Below, in pieces: positions 1 through 8,255 of a DNA stretch of 64,000 nucleotides. The translations under genes and the position numbers were made by a program. Source of the DNA: Bog-756 sp963734395 (GTDB taxonomy: Bacteria; Actinomycetota; Acidimicrobiia; Acidimicrobiales; RAAP-2); the NCBI GenBank assembly GCA_963734395.1, contig CAVTGY010000001.1, forward strand, positions 62,001-126,000, given 5' to 3'. The notes under the pieces were generated by a model. The model did not search any database. It was not told the DNA's origin and saw only the letters and a list, made by a program, of their open reading frames with translations. The stretch's first letter is position 1, and the number at the start of each line of letters is the position of its first letter.

Positions 1-185
1 ATGAACTGCTGTACGGACTGGGCCTGGCCGGGCTGCACCGCGTAGTAGTTGAGGTCGACCCGCGAGGCCACGGCGACAGCTACCACCACCACGATGAACA
101 GCGCCCACAGCCACCGTCGCCGGAATCGGCTTGATGAGGGAGATGTGGCCGTCGCTGCCGAGTGGGTCGGATCGGTGAAGGTCAT
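1..185 (-). CDS. YlbL/Lon-like PDZ membrane protein, N-terminal part
   Basis: Only the first 61 codons lie in the window; the gene runs off the left edge. The start is ATG at 185, preceded by GAGGAGA. The protein opens with a polar, Ser/Thr-rich cytoplasmic stretch and an RFRRRW basic cluster. One hydrophobic segment follows (about residues 24-43), then DLNYYAVQPGQAQSVQQF. This arrangement of one N-terminal membrane anchor and then a (D/L)xYYxxxPG motif is typical of the actinobacterial YlbL family, which continues into PDZ and Lon-type serine protease domains. Those domains are outside the window, so the assignment rests on the N-terminus. The gene is divergent from the HEAT-repeat gene. Confidence 0.6.
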   Translation of the reverse strand, partial: MTFTDPTHSAATATSPSSSRFRRRWLWALFIVVVVAVAVASRVDLNYYAVQPGQAQSVQQF

Positions 186-350
186 CGACCGGTCTCCTCG
201 AGCGAGATCCGATCCATCGACATCCGGACCGTCGGCCACGGGGACGGAGCCGGTGGCTCCCGTGGGAACATCGTTGTCGGACATAGTGGTGTGGTGATCG
301 CTCCCAGGTCATCGGATCCACCGACGTCCGAAGACGGCGTCGCAGATGCC

Positions 351-971
351 ATGAAGCCTGCCATGGAACCTCCCGGTTTGGGTGTCACCGACCGTCGGCG
401 GACGGTGGCGTTGGCCGGGCACCAGGGTGATCCGTCAGTGGCGCGTTCTGGCCTGTCCGACGACGCGCCCTCCGTTCGGGCCACCGCGTTGGGCGCTCTC
501 CACCGGCTCGGCTCACTCAGCGACGAGGACGTTCGCTCGGCCCTGTCCGACCAGGCGCCGGTGGTGCGTCGGCGCGGCTACGAATTGGCCGCTTGCCACC
601 CCGATGTGGACATCGCCAACGGACTGGACGATGTCGACGTTTCAGTGGTGGAGATGGTCGCGTGGGCCCTCGGTGAACGCGGGGACCCCTCTGTGGTGCC
701 CAGGCTGGCCGGGTTGGTGTCGGCCGACGCCGGCCACGCCGATCCACTGTGCCGGGAGTCTGCGGTGGCGGCCCTCGGGGCCATCGGCGACCCGGCGGGA
801 CTGCCCGCGGTGATCGGGGCACTCGAGGACAAGCCGGCCATTCGACGGCGGGCCGCGGTGGCCCTGGCCGCGTTCGTCGGCCCTGAGGTACAGGCCGCTC
901 TCCACCGTTGCCTCGAGGACCGCGATTGGCAGGTACGCCAGGTGGCCGAGGACCTTCTGGCCATGGAATGA
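351..971 (+). CDS. HEAT-repeat protein
   Basis: About 206 residues, rich in Ala, Val, Asp and Arg, with at least four degenerate HEAT/PBS-lyase-type helical repeats. Examples are SVRATALGALHRLG, VVEMVAWALGERGDPSVVPRL, ESAVAALGAIGDPAGLPAVI and IRRRAAVALAAF. Such repeats form a right-handed solenoid used for protein binding; no catalytic motif is visible. The reading frame is open further upstream (GTG at 291 or 294). I chose the ATG at 351 because the upstream residues look non-coding and overlap the divergent gene's leader, but no clear Shine-Dalgarno sequence decides it. The gene is convergent with the MreB homologue, with nine bases between stop codons. Confidence 0.6.
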   Translation: MKPAMEPPGLGVTDRRRTVALAGHQGDPSVARSGLSDDAPSVRATALGALHRLGSLSDEDVRSALSDQAPVVRRRGYELAACHPDVDIANGLDDVDVSVVEMVAWALGERGDPSVVPRLAGLVSADAGHADPLCRESAVAALGAIGDPAGLPAVIGALEDKPAIRRRAAVALAAFVGPEVQAALHRCLEDRDWQVRQVAEDLLAME

Positions 972-980
972 TCCGTGGCG

Positions 981-1985
981 TCAGGATTCGGCGGCGGCGA
1001 AAATCGGGCGCAGGGAATCGAACGACTCGAGGCAGAGCCCCGCTCCCTGCACCACGCACTCGAGCGGGGTCGCAACCATGTGGACCGCCACCTCGGTCTC
1101 ATCGGCCAACCGATTGGCCAGTCCTCGTAGCATTGCCCCCCCGCCAACCAGATAGATCCCCTCGTAGATGATGTCCTGGGCCAGCTCGGGGGGTGACTCG
1201 CCCAGACAGGCCACCACGGTGGCGACGATCAGCTCGACCTGATCGCGCAGGGCGAAGCGCACCTCTTCGGGGGAAAGGACCACGGTCTTGGGCAGCCCGG
1301 TGGTGACCTCCCTCCCCCGCACTTCCGCCTTCACTTCATCGGCGTAGGGAAGTGCCGATCCGATCGCCAGTTTCAACTCTTCGCCGGTCCGCTCGCCGAT
1401 GGCGATGCCGTGCTCGTGGCGGATGTAGTGCTGAATGGCGGCATCCATGTCGAAACCACCGCAGCGAATGGCACGGGACGCGACCACACCTCCCAACGAG
1501 ATCACCGCCGTCTCGGTGGTGCCACCACCGACGTCGACCACCATGTTCCCGACCGGTTCGTGAATGTCCAGACCGGCACCGATGGCTGCAGCCATGGGCT
1601 GCTCGATCAGATGAGCGGCTGACGCGCCCGCCCTTCGTGCGGCCTCTTTCACAGCACGACGTTCCACTGATGTGATCGCCGACGGAACGCAGATCAGCAC
1701 CCGGGGACGGTTGAGCTTGGTCACACCCGCCCTGCGCAAAAGGAGCCGGATCATGCGTTCGGTGATGTCGAAGTCGGTGATGGCCCCCTCGCGCAACGGA
1801 CGGACCGCCACGATGTAGCCGGGGGTCCTCCCGATCATCTTCCAGGCTTCGTTCCCCACGGCAAGGACCTCGTGAGACCTCGTGTTGAGCGCGATCACCG
1901 TGGGCTGGTTCAACACGATGCCCCGACCCCTGGCATAGACGAGGGTGTTGGCCGTCCCTAAGTCGATTGCGAGGTCCCGAGCCAC
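981..1985 (-). CDS. mreB: Rod shape-determining protein MreB
   Basis: About 334 residues, a normal MreB/Mbl length. The actin-fold phosphate-1 loop DLAIDLGTANTLVY is at the N-terminus, the phosphate-2 motif VVDVGGGTTETAV is mid-protein, and the adenosine motif IYLVGGGAMLRGL is near the C-terminus. MreB polymerises under the membrane and positions peptidoglycan synthesis in rod-shaped cells. The start is taken as GTG at 1985 (VARDLAIDLG), because residues further upstream in the frame do not resemble the family. The mreC, mreD and rodA genes that often accompany mreB are absent from the neighbourhood, so this may be a lone paralogue. Confidence 0.85.
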   Translation of the reverse strand: MARDLAIDLGTANTLVYARGRGIVLNQPTVIALNTRSHEVLAVGNEAWKMIGRTPGYIVAVRPLREGAITDFDITERMIRLLLRRAGVTKLNRPRVLICVPSAITSVERRAVKEAARRAGASAAHLIEQPMAAAIGAGLDIHEPVGNMVVDVGGGTTETAVISLGGVVASRAIRCGGFDMDAAIQHYIRHEHGIAIGERTGEELKLAIGSALPYADEVKAEVRGREVTTGLPKTVVLSPEEVRFALRDQVELIVATVVACLGESPPELAQDIIYEGIYLVGGGAMLRGLANRLADETEVAVHMVATPLECVVQGAGLCLESFDSLRPIFAAAES

Positions 1986-2104
1986 CCGGTCATCGTAGGG
2001 CCACCCCTGTCGGGCAGCGGAATGCGCAGGTGACCGTCCTCCTCCGGTCATGCGACAGATCGGGCGACGTCCCAACGCAGCCCGTCCTCAGTAGCCTCGG
2101 GGCT

Positions 2105-3421
2105 GTGGACGGACACGACAGGGGCGCACCGGGAGACGATCCCGATGACAGCGCCGACGACCTCGAAGGTAGCGGTTTGCGGGGGTGGATCTCTCCTGAC
2201 GACCGCCTTTGGCGCCATCCATCGGAATCAGGTGCACTGGGCATCCGATCGTCGACGCACTGGAAGGGCGGAGAACCGGGTAGCCGCAATCGCTCGGGAA
2301 CCTGGATCATCGGAGGTGCCGCCGCCTGCGTGGTGGTGGCCCTGGTGGCAGTGGGACTGATCATGGTTGCCACCGGAACCGCCGAGCAGGAGAGTTCGGA
2401 CACCACACCTGGCCTCGCCTCCCTCACCGGTGTGCCAACCACCGATCCAGGATTGGGCCGAATGGCGGGTACGTCCACCATCGAGGCCCTGGTGTCGTCG
2501 ATCCGCCCGTCGACGGTCGCCCTAGAGATCGACGGACCGGACGGCACCGCCACCATCACCGGCCTGGTGGCGGAGTCCGGAGGCATCATCGTCACCATGT
2601 CCGAGTTCCTGAGTGGAGCCCGGTCGATCGTGGTCATCGAGCCGGACGGCACCCGACAGGTCGCAGATGTGGTGGGCGTCGACAGGGCATCGGGACTTGC
2701 CGTGGTCAGGATCGCCGATGATCTTCCTGCGGCCAATTTCGATGCCGGCGATCCCACCGTCGGCCAGGTGGCAATCGTCACCGCGCTCGAACCGGCGACG
2801 CGCACCGACGCGATGCCAGTGTCGTCGGTCTATGCCGGTCCGGTTGTCTCGGCCGGACAGGCGCTGGACACCGACTCGGTCACCACCGCGTTCTCGGCCA
2901 CGGCGGTCCAAGCACCGCTCTCGCGCCGCGACCTGGGCTGTGTCCTCCTCGACAGCAGTGGCCACGTGGCGGGGATGCTGGAAATGGTCAAGGGTTCCGG
3001 ACCGTCGACCATGGCGGTGTTCCTCCCCGCCGAGCTGGTGATCGGGGTGGCCCGCCAACTGGTGGTTTCCGGGACCGTCGAGCATGGCTGGCTCGGCGTT
3101 CAGAGCAGCAATGCCGCTCCGACAACCACCACACCGGATGGCGCCGTGGTGACTGCGTCATCGGCAACCGACGGCGCCCGCTTGGACTCGGTCGACAGCT
3201 ACAGTCCGGCAGCGGACGCAGGGTTGGTTCCCGGCGACATCATCACCGCTGTCGACGGCAGCCGGGTCCATTCAGCGGCGGAACTCCAGTCGATGCTCTA
3301 CGCCGAGCCACCGGGCTCCTCCCTGACGTTCACCATCCAACGCGGGTTGGCCATCCTGACAACGTCGGTGGTCCTGGCCGATCCGGACACCGATGCACCG
3401 GGAGATGACTCATCGCCGTAG
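2105..3421 (+). CDS. Membrane-anchored S1C-like pseudoprotease with C-terminal PDZ domain
   Basis: About 438 residues. An acidic N-terminus contains WISPDDRLWRHPSE, then one transmembrane helix (WIIGGAAACVVVALVAVGLI), a trypsin-fold domain and a C-terminal PDZ domain (GLVPGDIITAVDGSRVHSAAEL). The layout matches HtrA/DegP proteases, but the catalytic triad is gone. The His position reads IIVTMSEFL instead of TNxHVV, the Asp position reads SGLAVVRI instead of DLAVLxI, and the Ser loop reads PLSRRDLGCVLLD instead of GNSGGPL. It is therefore probably a non-catalytic binding or sensing protein outside the membrane. GTG at 2105 is the likely start; weak RBS. An active homologue lies nearby at 5101-6636. 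Confidence 0.7.
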   Translation: MDGHDRGAPGDDPDDSADDLEGSGLRGWISPDDRLWRHPSESGALGIRSSTHWKGGEPGSRNRSGTWIIGGAAACVVVALVAVGLIMVATGTAEQESSDTTPGLASLTGVPTTDPGLGRMAGTSTIEALVSSIRPSTVALEIDGPDGTATITGLVAESGGIIVTMSEFLSGARSIVVIEPDGTRQVADVVGVDRASGLAVVRIADDLPAANFDAGDPTVGQVAIVTALEPATRTDAMPVSSVYAGPVVSAGQALDTDSVTTAFSATAVQAPLSRRDLGCVLLDSSGHVAGMLEMVKGSGPSTMAVFLPAELVIGVARQLVVSGTVEHGWLGVQSSNAAPTTTTPDGAVVTASSATDGARLDSVDSYSPAADAGLVPGDIITAVDGSRVHSAAELQSMLYAEPPGSSLTFTIQRGLAILTTSVVLADPDTDAPGDDSSP

Positions 3422-3430
3422 CATGACGGC

Positions 3431-4693
3431 ATGGCACCGCCAGAATCAGGGGACGCGGGAAACCCGTTCCAGTCGTTGCTCGGTGACCTGATGAACATGC
3501 TGGGGACCAACGCTCCCAACCAATGGGAGATGACCAGGTCCTTCGCCCTCAATGTGGCCACCGGGGGAGCTGCCGAGGCGAATGTCGAGCCCATCCAGCG
3601 GATCCAGCTCGAGCAACTGGCCCGGGTGGCAGAGCTCAACGTGACCGAGGCCACCGGCATGCCGCTGTCACCGGATGGGCGCCGCCTGACCTGTGTCCCC
3701 GTAGGCCGAGGCGACTGGACACTTCGGGCCCTCGAATCGTGGCGGGCCGTCCTGACTTCGATGACCCCGGCACCGGGGCCGATGCCTTCGGCCACCATCG
3801 ATGACCAGGTTGGCACCGATCCTGGCGACGTCGAGGACCCAGCGGGCGACTTCGGGAGCCTGCTCGGCCAGTGGGCGACCGCCATCGGACCGATGTTCTT
3901 CGGCCTGCAGGTGGGTTCGGTGGTTGGCCATCTGTCCCATCGTGCGCTGGGCCAATACCCCTTGGCCATCCCGTGGGCGCCGTCGGACGAGCTCTTGGTG
4001 GTCACCGCCAATGTGGCATCGTTCGCCGAGGATTGGAGCCTTCCCGAGGAGGAGGCACTGGTGTGGGTGTGCGCCCGCGAGCTGGCCTCCAACTCGGTGC
4101 TCACCCGTCCGGCAGTCAGGGGTCGGATGGAGGAACTGCTGATGGCAGTGGCCGAGTCCACCGCCAGTGCCACCCAGGACCTGGCCGGGCAGCTCGGACG
4201 ACTCGGACTACCCGGAGGGTCGGAGGGGTTCGAAGGAGGAGAGGGGATGGACCTCGAGTCCCTCCAGGGAATGTTCGGCGACCCCGAGGCGCTGCTCGGC
4301 GAACTGCTGACCCCCGAGTCCCGCCGGTCGTCCGACCAGTTGACTGCGTTGGCCGTGATCATCGACGGCTACGCCGATCACATCGCCAACGTCGTCGGAC
4401 GAAAGCTGGTCGGATCGCACGGCCAGCTGGCCGAAGCCTGGTACCGGCGACGTACCGAGCGGGGCAAGGGCGAAGAGGCGGCCGGCGCGCTGTTCGGGCT
4501 CGATCTGGATCAGGCCCAGGTCGACCGGGGCCGGTCGTTCATCAGCGGTGTCCTAGATCGGGCCGGTGACGATGGTCTGGCCAAGCTCTGGTCGTCGGAC
4601 CGCAACCTCCCGACACCTTCGGAAGTCGATGCTCCGGGATTATGGCTCGAACGGATCAGCCTGCCCGGGCTCGATGCAGCGCCGGAGGACTAG
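3431..4693 (+). CDS. DUF2342 (zincin-like) family protein
   Basis: 420 residues, starting ten bases after the preceding stop. The order of recognisable blocks fits the actinobacterial DUF2342 'zinc-dependent metalloprotease/hydrolase' family: MFFGLQVGSVVGHLSHRALG near residue 155, DELLVVTANVASFAEDW, a helical centre, then DGYADHIANVVGRKL and a C-terminal RRRTERGKGEEAAGALFGLD...LW.S..LPTPSEVD. The usual HExxH-like position reads WVCARELASNS, so zinc binding and peptidase activity are doubtful. The cellular role of the family is unknown. The central segment (about residues 255-300) is Gly/Glu-rich and probably a flexible linker. Confidence 0.7.
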   Translation: MAPPESGDAGNPFQSLLGDLMNMLGTNAPNQWEMTRSFALNVATGGAAEANVEPIQRIQLEQLARVAELNVTEATGMPLSPDGRRLTCVPVGRGDWTLRALESWRAVLTSMTPAPGPMPSATIDDQVGTDPGDVEDPAGDFGSLLGQWATAIGPMFFGLQVGSVVGHLSHRALGQYPLAIPWAPSDELLVVTANVASFAEDWSLPEEEALVWVCARELASNSVLTRPAVRGRMEELLMAVAESTASATQDLAGQLGRLGLPGGSEGFEGGEGMDLESLQGMFGDPEALLGELLTPESRRSSDQLTALAVIIDGYADHIANVVGRKLVGSHGQLAEAWYRRRTERGKGEEAAGALFGLDLDQAQVDRGRSFISGVLDRAGDDGLAKLWSSDRNLPTPSEVDAPGLWLERISLPGLDAAPED

Positions 4694-4708
4694 CACGGCG
4701 AACAGCGG

Positions 4709-4723
4709 CTGAGCGACGCTCAG
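4709..4723. terminator. Small hairpin between convergent genes
   Basis: CTGAGC, a 3-base loop GAC, then GCTCAG: a perfect 6-bp stem lying between the stop codon of the DUF2342 gene and the last codon of the convergent gene. There is no T-run on either side, so it is only a candidate bidirectional terminator. Confidence 0.3.
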
Positions 4724-5064
4724 GCCTGAGGCGCCACGACCTCGTCTGCGGAGAGGGCCGGTTCGGGGACGACCTCCTCCTCGGGCACGCCCAGGTCCCA
4801 TTCGAGCTGGATGTTCTCCCGCTCGGCATCGCGGATCACCCGCTCGCGGTTACGCCGGTACTGCGGATCGTGCGGTGGGAGGAGTACCAGGCGGGCCATG
4901 GTCCGGCGCCGGAACTCCTCGATCAGGGTCGGGTCGCCGTAGTCCGACTGCACCTCCCAGTGGGGCGCCACCGGCCCCAGGTACACGACCCGGACATGCC
5001 CGACCGGGGGCAGCGGCTCTGCGTCCTCCTCGGGCAGGATCGGTTCGTCGTTGACCGGGGTCAT
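4720..5064 (-). CDS. Conserved-looking hypothetical protein
   Basis: 114 residues from ATG at 5064, which has a strong AGGAGG seven to ten bases upstream; the longer frame to 5094 would bypass this site. I do not recognise a domain. The N-terminus is acidic and Pro-rich, the middle has VRVVYLGPVAPHWEVQSDYG, then a basic helical stretch with RRRTMARLVLLPPHDPQYRR, and the C-terminus is acidic with EEEVVPEP. There is no signal peptide or membrane segment, so it is probably cytosolic. It sits directly downstream of the HtrA gene on the same strand (36 bases apart) and may be cotranscribed with it. Confidence 0.6.
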   Translation of the reverse strand: MTPVNDEPILPEEDAEPLPPVGHVRVVYLGPVAPHWEVQSDYGDPTLIEEFRRRTMARLVLLPPHDPQYRRNRERVIRDAERENIQLEWDLGVPEEEVVPEPALSADEVVAPQA

Positions 5065-5100
5065 AGCTGGGTTTCCTCCTGGAGGTAGCGGCACCGGATC

Positions 5101-6636
5101 CTACCCGGTGGGTGGACGGGCCCCGAGCGTCACCCCTACATCGAGGCGCGTGCTGCCCCGGTACAGACCGACCACGACATGGTCACCGGCGCTGAGCGGA
5201 TGGATGGCCGCGGTCAGGTCCTCGGGGCTCTGGATGACCGCCCCGTTGAACGAAACGATCACGTCATCGGCGTGCAGCGCTGCCTTCTGTGCCGGGCTTC
5301 CGGGCTCCACCGAAATGATCAGGGCACCCGACGAAGGGGTCAGATGGTCCAGTTGCTGCAGGGACGGCGTCACCGGTCCGACGGTCACCCCCATGTAGGC
5401 CGAATTGGCCGATGGGAGGACCGGGGTCGCCGACGTTCCCGCACCCCCGGTTCCCCCTTTTCGCAGCTGGGGCAGAAGGGGCTTGACCGAATCGACGGTG
5501 ATGGCAAAACCGATGTTCTCGGTGGGGGCGTTGCCGGTGGTGCTGGAGGCCACCGCGGTGTTCATGCCGACCACTTGCGCCAGGCTGTTGACCAGGGGCC
5601 CGCCGGAGTTCCCCGGGTTGATCGCCGCATCGGTCTGGAGGAGCCCGGTCAGCTGCTCGGTCTGCCCGTCGTCATTCTGCGCCGCCAGCGTCCGACCTTC
5701 CGCAGAGACGATGCCCTGGGTCACCGTCGGGCCGCCGGCCAGGGCGAGGGCATTGCCAATGGCCAGGACGGCGTCACCCACTCGTGTTTGCGATGAGTCG
5801 CCCAAGGTAACCGTGGGGAGGTTCGAGGCGCCGTCGATCTGGATGAGAGAGACATCGTTGCTCGGATCGGTTCCCAACACATGGGACGGCAGGGCGTTGG
5901 TCTGACCGAACAGGGTGACGGTCACCGAGGTGGACCCGGCCACCACGTGATCGTTGGTGAGCACCTCACCATCGGAGGTGAGGATCATGCCGCTCCCGGC
6001 CGATTCGACGAAGTCTCCACCGGCCCCGCCACTGCCGGAGTTGGCGTTGATGGAGACCACCGCCGGTTCCACCTTGGCCAGGATCTCCTGGATGTCCTGC
6101 GGCTTGGCCAGCGCGCTTTCATTGGGGAAGAACTGCTTGACGATTGTCTGTTGGCTGTTCGATCCGACTTCCGCACCGACCAGCCCTCCGACCAGCGCGG
6201 ACAAAAGAGCACTGACCACCACCACCCAGATCCAGCTCCTGCGGCGCAGCGAATGCCGCACCACCACCGGCGTCGGCAGGACCGGGTACGGATAGGGAAA
6301 TCTGCTGATCGAAGTCGGCGGTCCGACCGCTCCTCCGCCATAGGCCGGGTACCCAGGCCGGCCGAGCGGGGCCGGAGCAACGTAGGCAGGGTAGGAGACG
6401 GGAACCGGGTAGGCAGTTACCGGCTGGGTGCCGACCGGCGAGGCAGGATTCGACGGATCGCCGGGAGTTCCGAGGGGGAGAGGGTCGGCCGGGTCGAGGG
6501 GGGATGGTAACGAGGGAACGTTTTGGGGGACCGGACGGGGGGGCCGGGAGCCTCCGGCCGGAGCGCCGGGTTGACCATCGTCCGGGCTTTCATAAGAAGG
6601 CCCTGGTGCCTCATAAGAAAATTGTGAGGAATCCAT
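5101..6636 (-). CDS. htrA: HtrA/PepD-type serine protease with PDZ domain
   Basis: About 511 residues. A long Pro-rich cytoplasmic N-terminus (about 130 residues) precedes one membrane helix (WIWVVVVSALLSALVGGLV), a trypsin-like domain and a PDZ domain. The triad is intact: His in LTNDHVVAG (about residue 230), Asp in PSNDVSLIQI (about 261) and Ser in INPGNSGGPLVN (about 344). It should act outside the membrane as a quality-control protease and chaperone under envelope stress, as known for actinobacterial HtrA/PepD. The start is ambiguous: ATG at 6636 or an in-frame GTG at 6657, neither with a strong RBS. It is divergent from a whiB gene, so the two share an upstream region. Confidence 0.85.
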   Translation of the reverse strand: MDSSQFSYEAPGPSYESPDDGQPGAPAGGSRPPRPVPQNVPSLPSPLDPADPLPLGTPGDPSNPASPVGTQPVTAYPVPVSYPAYVAPAPLGRPGYPAYGGGAVGPPTSISRFPYPYPVLPTPVVVRHSLRRRSWIWVVVVSALLSALVGGLVGAEVGSNSQQTIVKQFFPNESALAKPQDIQEILAKVEPAVVSINANSGSGGAGGDFVESAGSGMILTSDGEVLTNDHVVAGSTSVTVTLFGQTNALPSHVLGTDPSNDVSLIQIDGASNLPTVTLGDSSQTRVGDAVLAIGNALALAGGPTVTQGIVSAEGRTLAAQNDDGQTEQLTGLLQTDAAINPGNSGGPLVNSLAQVVGMNTAVASSTTGNAPTENIGFAITVDSVKPLLPQLRKGGTGGAGTSATPVLPSANSAYMGVTVGPVTPSLQQLDHLTPSSGALIISVEPGSPAQKAALHADDVIVSFNGAVIQSPEDLTAAIHPLSAGDHVVVGLYRGSTRLDVGVTLGARPPTG

Positions 6637-6653
6637 CAATACCGGCTCATTTC

Positions 6654-6691
6654 GCACTACTCAGCAATTCAAAATGCGACACTAGTAGTGC
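6654..6691. promoter_or_regulatory. Inverted repeat between divergent htrA and whiB genes
   Basis: GCACTACT (6654-6661) and AGTAGTGC (6684-6691) are perfect 8-bp inverted repeats separated by 22 bases; the right arm is itself part of the palindrome CACTAGTAGTG. They lie in the AT-richer space between the two divergent genes, where a shared operator would be expected. No regulator is known for it. Confidence 0.35.
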
Positions 6692-6769
6692 AATGGATGG
6701 CGGCGACTTCGGGGTTCGCGTAGTCCACTGGGAACCCACCGCAGCCTCCTCGACTTCGATGGAGGATCA

Positions 6770-7012
6770 ATGGATACCGAATGGATGAGCGTGGGGAAGT
6801 GTCGGGACATGTCTCCTTCTACTTTCTTTCCGAGCGATGGCGTGGGTGTTCAGGCAGCGCAACGCATTTGCGCCGAGTGCCCGGTTGCGGAGGCCTGCCT
6901 CGAGTATGCCCTGGAGGAGCGGGTCGATCACGGCGTCTGGGGAGGCAAGTCCGAACGTGAGCGCCGCCGCATGCTTCGCCGCCGCCGGATCGGTCACGCC
7001 GTCGCCGTCTGA
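6770..7012 (+). CDS. WhiB-family iron-sulfur transcriptional regulator
   Basis: 80 residues. The four cluster cysteines are C11, C34, C37 and C43 (CxxC spacing ICAEC), followed by the family turn GVWGG (about 55-59) and a basic C-terminus SERERRRMLRRRR that contacts DNA. WhiB proteins carry a [4Fe-4S] cluster and bind sigma factor region 4 to modulate transcription in response to redox or nitric oxide. The ATG is preceded by GGAGG at good spacing. It is divergent from htrA and 22 bases upstream of the formimidoyltransferase gene. Subfamily is uncertain. Confidence 0.92.
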   Translation: MDTEWMSVGKCRDMSPSTFFPSDGVGVQAAQRICAECPVAEACLEYALEERVDHGVWGGKSERERRRMLRRRRIGHAVAV

Positions 7013-7034
7013 CGTGTGATCCACCGTCGCTGAC

Positions 7035-7943
7035 GTGTTCGATGGCGACACTTTCGCCGAATGCGTCATCAATATCAGCGAAGGTCGCGACCATCAAACC
7101 ATCGAGGCCATTGGTAGCGCTGCCGGAGTGGCCCTGCTCGATGTCCATTCCGATCCGGAGCACCATCGCTCGGTACTGACGCTCGGCGGTTCGTTGGATG
7201 TGGTGGAGGATGCGGCTCGACTCCTGGTAACGGCGGCGGTGGCCAGCATCGACCTCCGCTCGCACGCCGGCATCCATCCCCGAATGGGTTCGGTCGATGT
7301 GGTGCCCTTCGTCCCCTTCCCGGACCCGGTGGGGTCGGGGGCGACGGGACCGCTCCGGCCCGACGTGCTGGCGGCCAGAAACCGCTTCGCCCAATGGGCC
7401 GGCGACCAACTGGCGCTGCCGTGCTTCCTCTACGGACCCGAGCGCTCACTTCCCGAGGTCCGCCGGCTGGCGTTCCACCCCCTCCGACCGGACACAGGTC
7501 CTGGACACCCGCATCCGACAGCAGGGGCCACCGCGGTTGGAGCCCGGCCGGTGCTGGTGGCCTACAACGTGTGGCTCGCCGGCGACGACAGCCGGGGTGG
7601 GGTCGGCGACCCCGATCACGCCTTGTCAGTGGCTCGCTCCCTGGCCGCCGAACTGCGGAGTCCATCGGTGCGTGCCCTCGGTCTCCCCACCCTGGCAGGA
7701 GCCCAGGTCAGCTTCAATCTCATCGACCCGGGGGCGGTCTCCCCCGCCGACCTCTACGACGCGGCGGTGGTGGGTGCGGAGTCCAATGACTGCTCGGTGC
7801 TCCGGGCCGAACTGGTCGGCCTGATCCCCGCCTCGACGCTCGAACAGGTACCCCGCCACCGATGGCCCGAACTCGATCTGGCCCCGGAACGGACAGTCGA
7901 GTCCCGGTTGGAGGAAACCCGCTACCCGCCCGCACGTGCCTAG
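7035..7943 (+). CDS. Glutamate formimidoyltransferase (FTCD N-terminal type)
   Basis: 302 residues. Strong family blocks are CVINISEGRD at the N-terminus, LLDVHSDPEHHRSVLTLGG (about 35-53) and HAGIHPRMGSVDVVPFVPF (about 77-95). The known enzyme transfers a formimino group from formiminoglutamate to tetrahydrofolate in histidine breakdown. The cyclodeaminase half found in eukaryotic FTCD is absent, which is normal for bacterial single-domain versions. No hut genes lie nearby, so the physiological substrate here is open. The start is GTG at 7035 without a clear RBS; it probably follows whiB in one transcript. Confidence 0.85.
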   Translation: MFDGDTFAECVINISEGRDHQTIEAIGSAAGVALLDVHSDPEHHRSVLTLGGSLDVVEDAARLLVTAAVASIDLRSHAGIHPRMGSVDVVPFVPFPDPVGSGATGPLRPDVLAARNRFAQWAGDQLALPCFLYGPERSLPEVRRLAFHPLRPDTGPGHPHPTAGATAVGARPVLVAYNVWLAGDDSRGGVGDPDHALSVARSLAAELRSPSVRALGLPTLAGAQVSFNLIDPGAVSPADLYDAAVVGAESNDCSVLRAELVGLIPASTLEQVPRHRWPELDLAPERTVESRLEETRYPPARA

Positions 7944-7973
7944 CGCCACCGCGGCGCCAGGCCCGGAGCCGAG

Positions 7974-8255
7974 TCAGGAGGCGCTGACCATCGCCCGCCG
8001 CTGCATGGCCCGCTGACGACGCAGGCGCCGGCGTTCGCGCTCGGAGAGCCCGCCCCAGATCCCGAATTTCTCGCCGTTGGCCAGGGCGTACTCCAGGCAG
8101 TCCTCACGCACGACGCAGCCCCGGCACACCTCTTTCGCCTCGCGGGTTGACGCACCCCGCTCGGGGAAGAACAGGTCAGGGTCCACTCCCGTGCAGTTGG
8201 CCTTGGTTTGCCAACTGCGCTCTTTGGGCCCGTACATCAATGACACCATGTCCAT
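7974..8255 (-). CDS. whiB2: WhiB-family regulator, WhiB2/WhmD-like
   Basis: 93 residues from ATG at 8255, with GGGAGGGAGA upstream. Cluster cysteines are C21, C44, C47 and C53. The blocks DPDLFFPERGASTREAKEVC, CLEYALANGEKFGIWGG and LSERERRRLRRQR match the WhiB2/WhmD subfamily, which in mycobacteria is needed for septation and cell division. The frame is open far upstream to 8462, but the upstream residues show no family similarity and would bypass the strong RBS. The leader carries a 10-bp stem-loop at 8281-8304. The gene is convergent with the formimidoyltransferase. Confidence 0.9.
   Translation of the reverse strand: MDMVSLMYGPKERSWQTKANCTGVDPDLFFPERGASTREAKEVCRGCVVREDCLEYALANGEKFGIWGGLSERERRRLRRQRAMQRRAMVSAS

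Noticed and set aside
3431..4693. HExxH zinc protease assignment for the DUF2342 protein
   Set aside because: The expected position reads CARELASNS; no HExxH is visible anywhere in the protein, so peptidase activity is not claimed.
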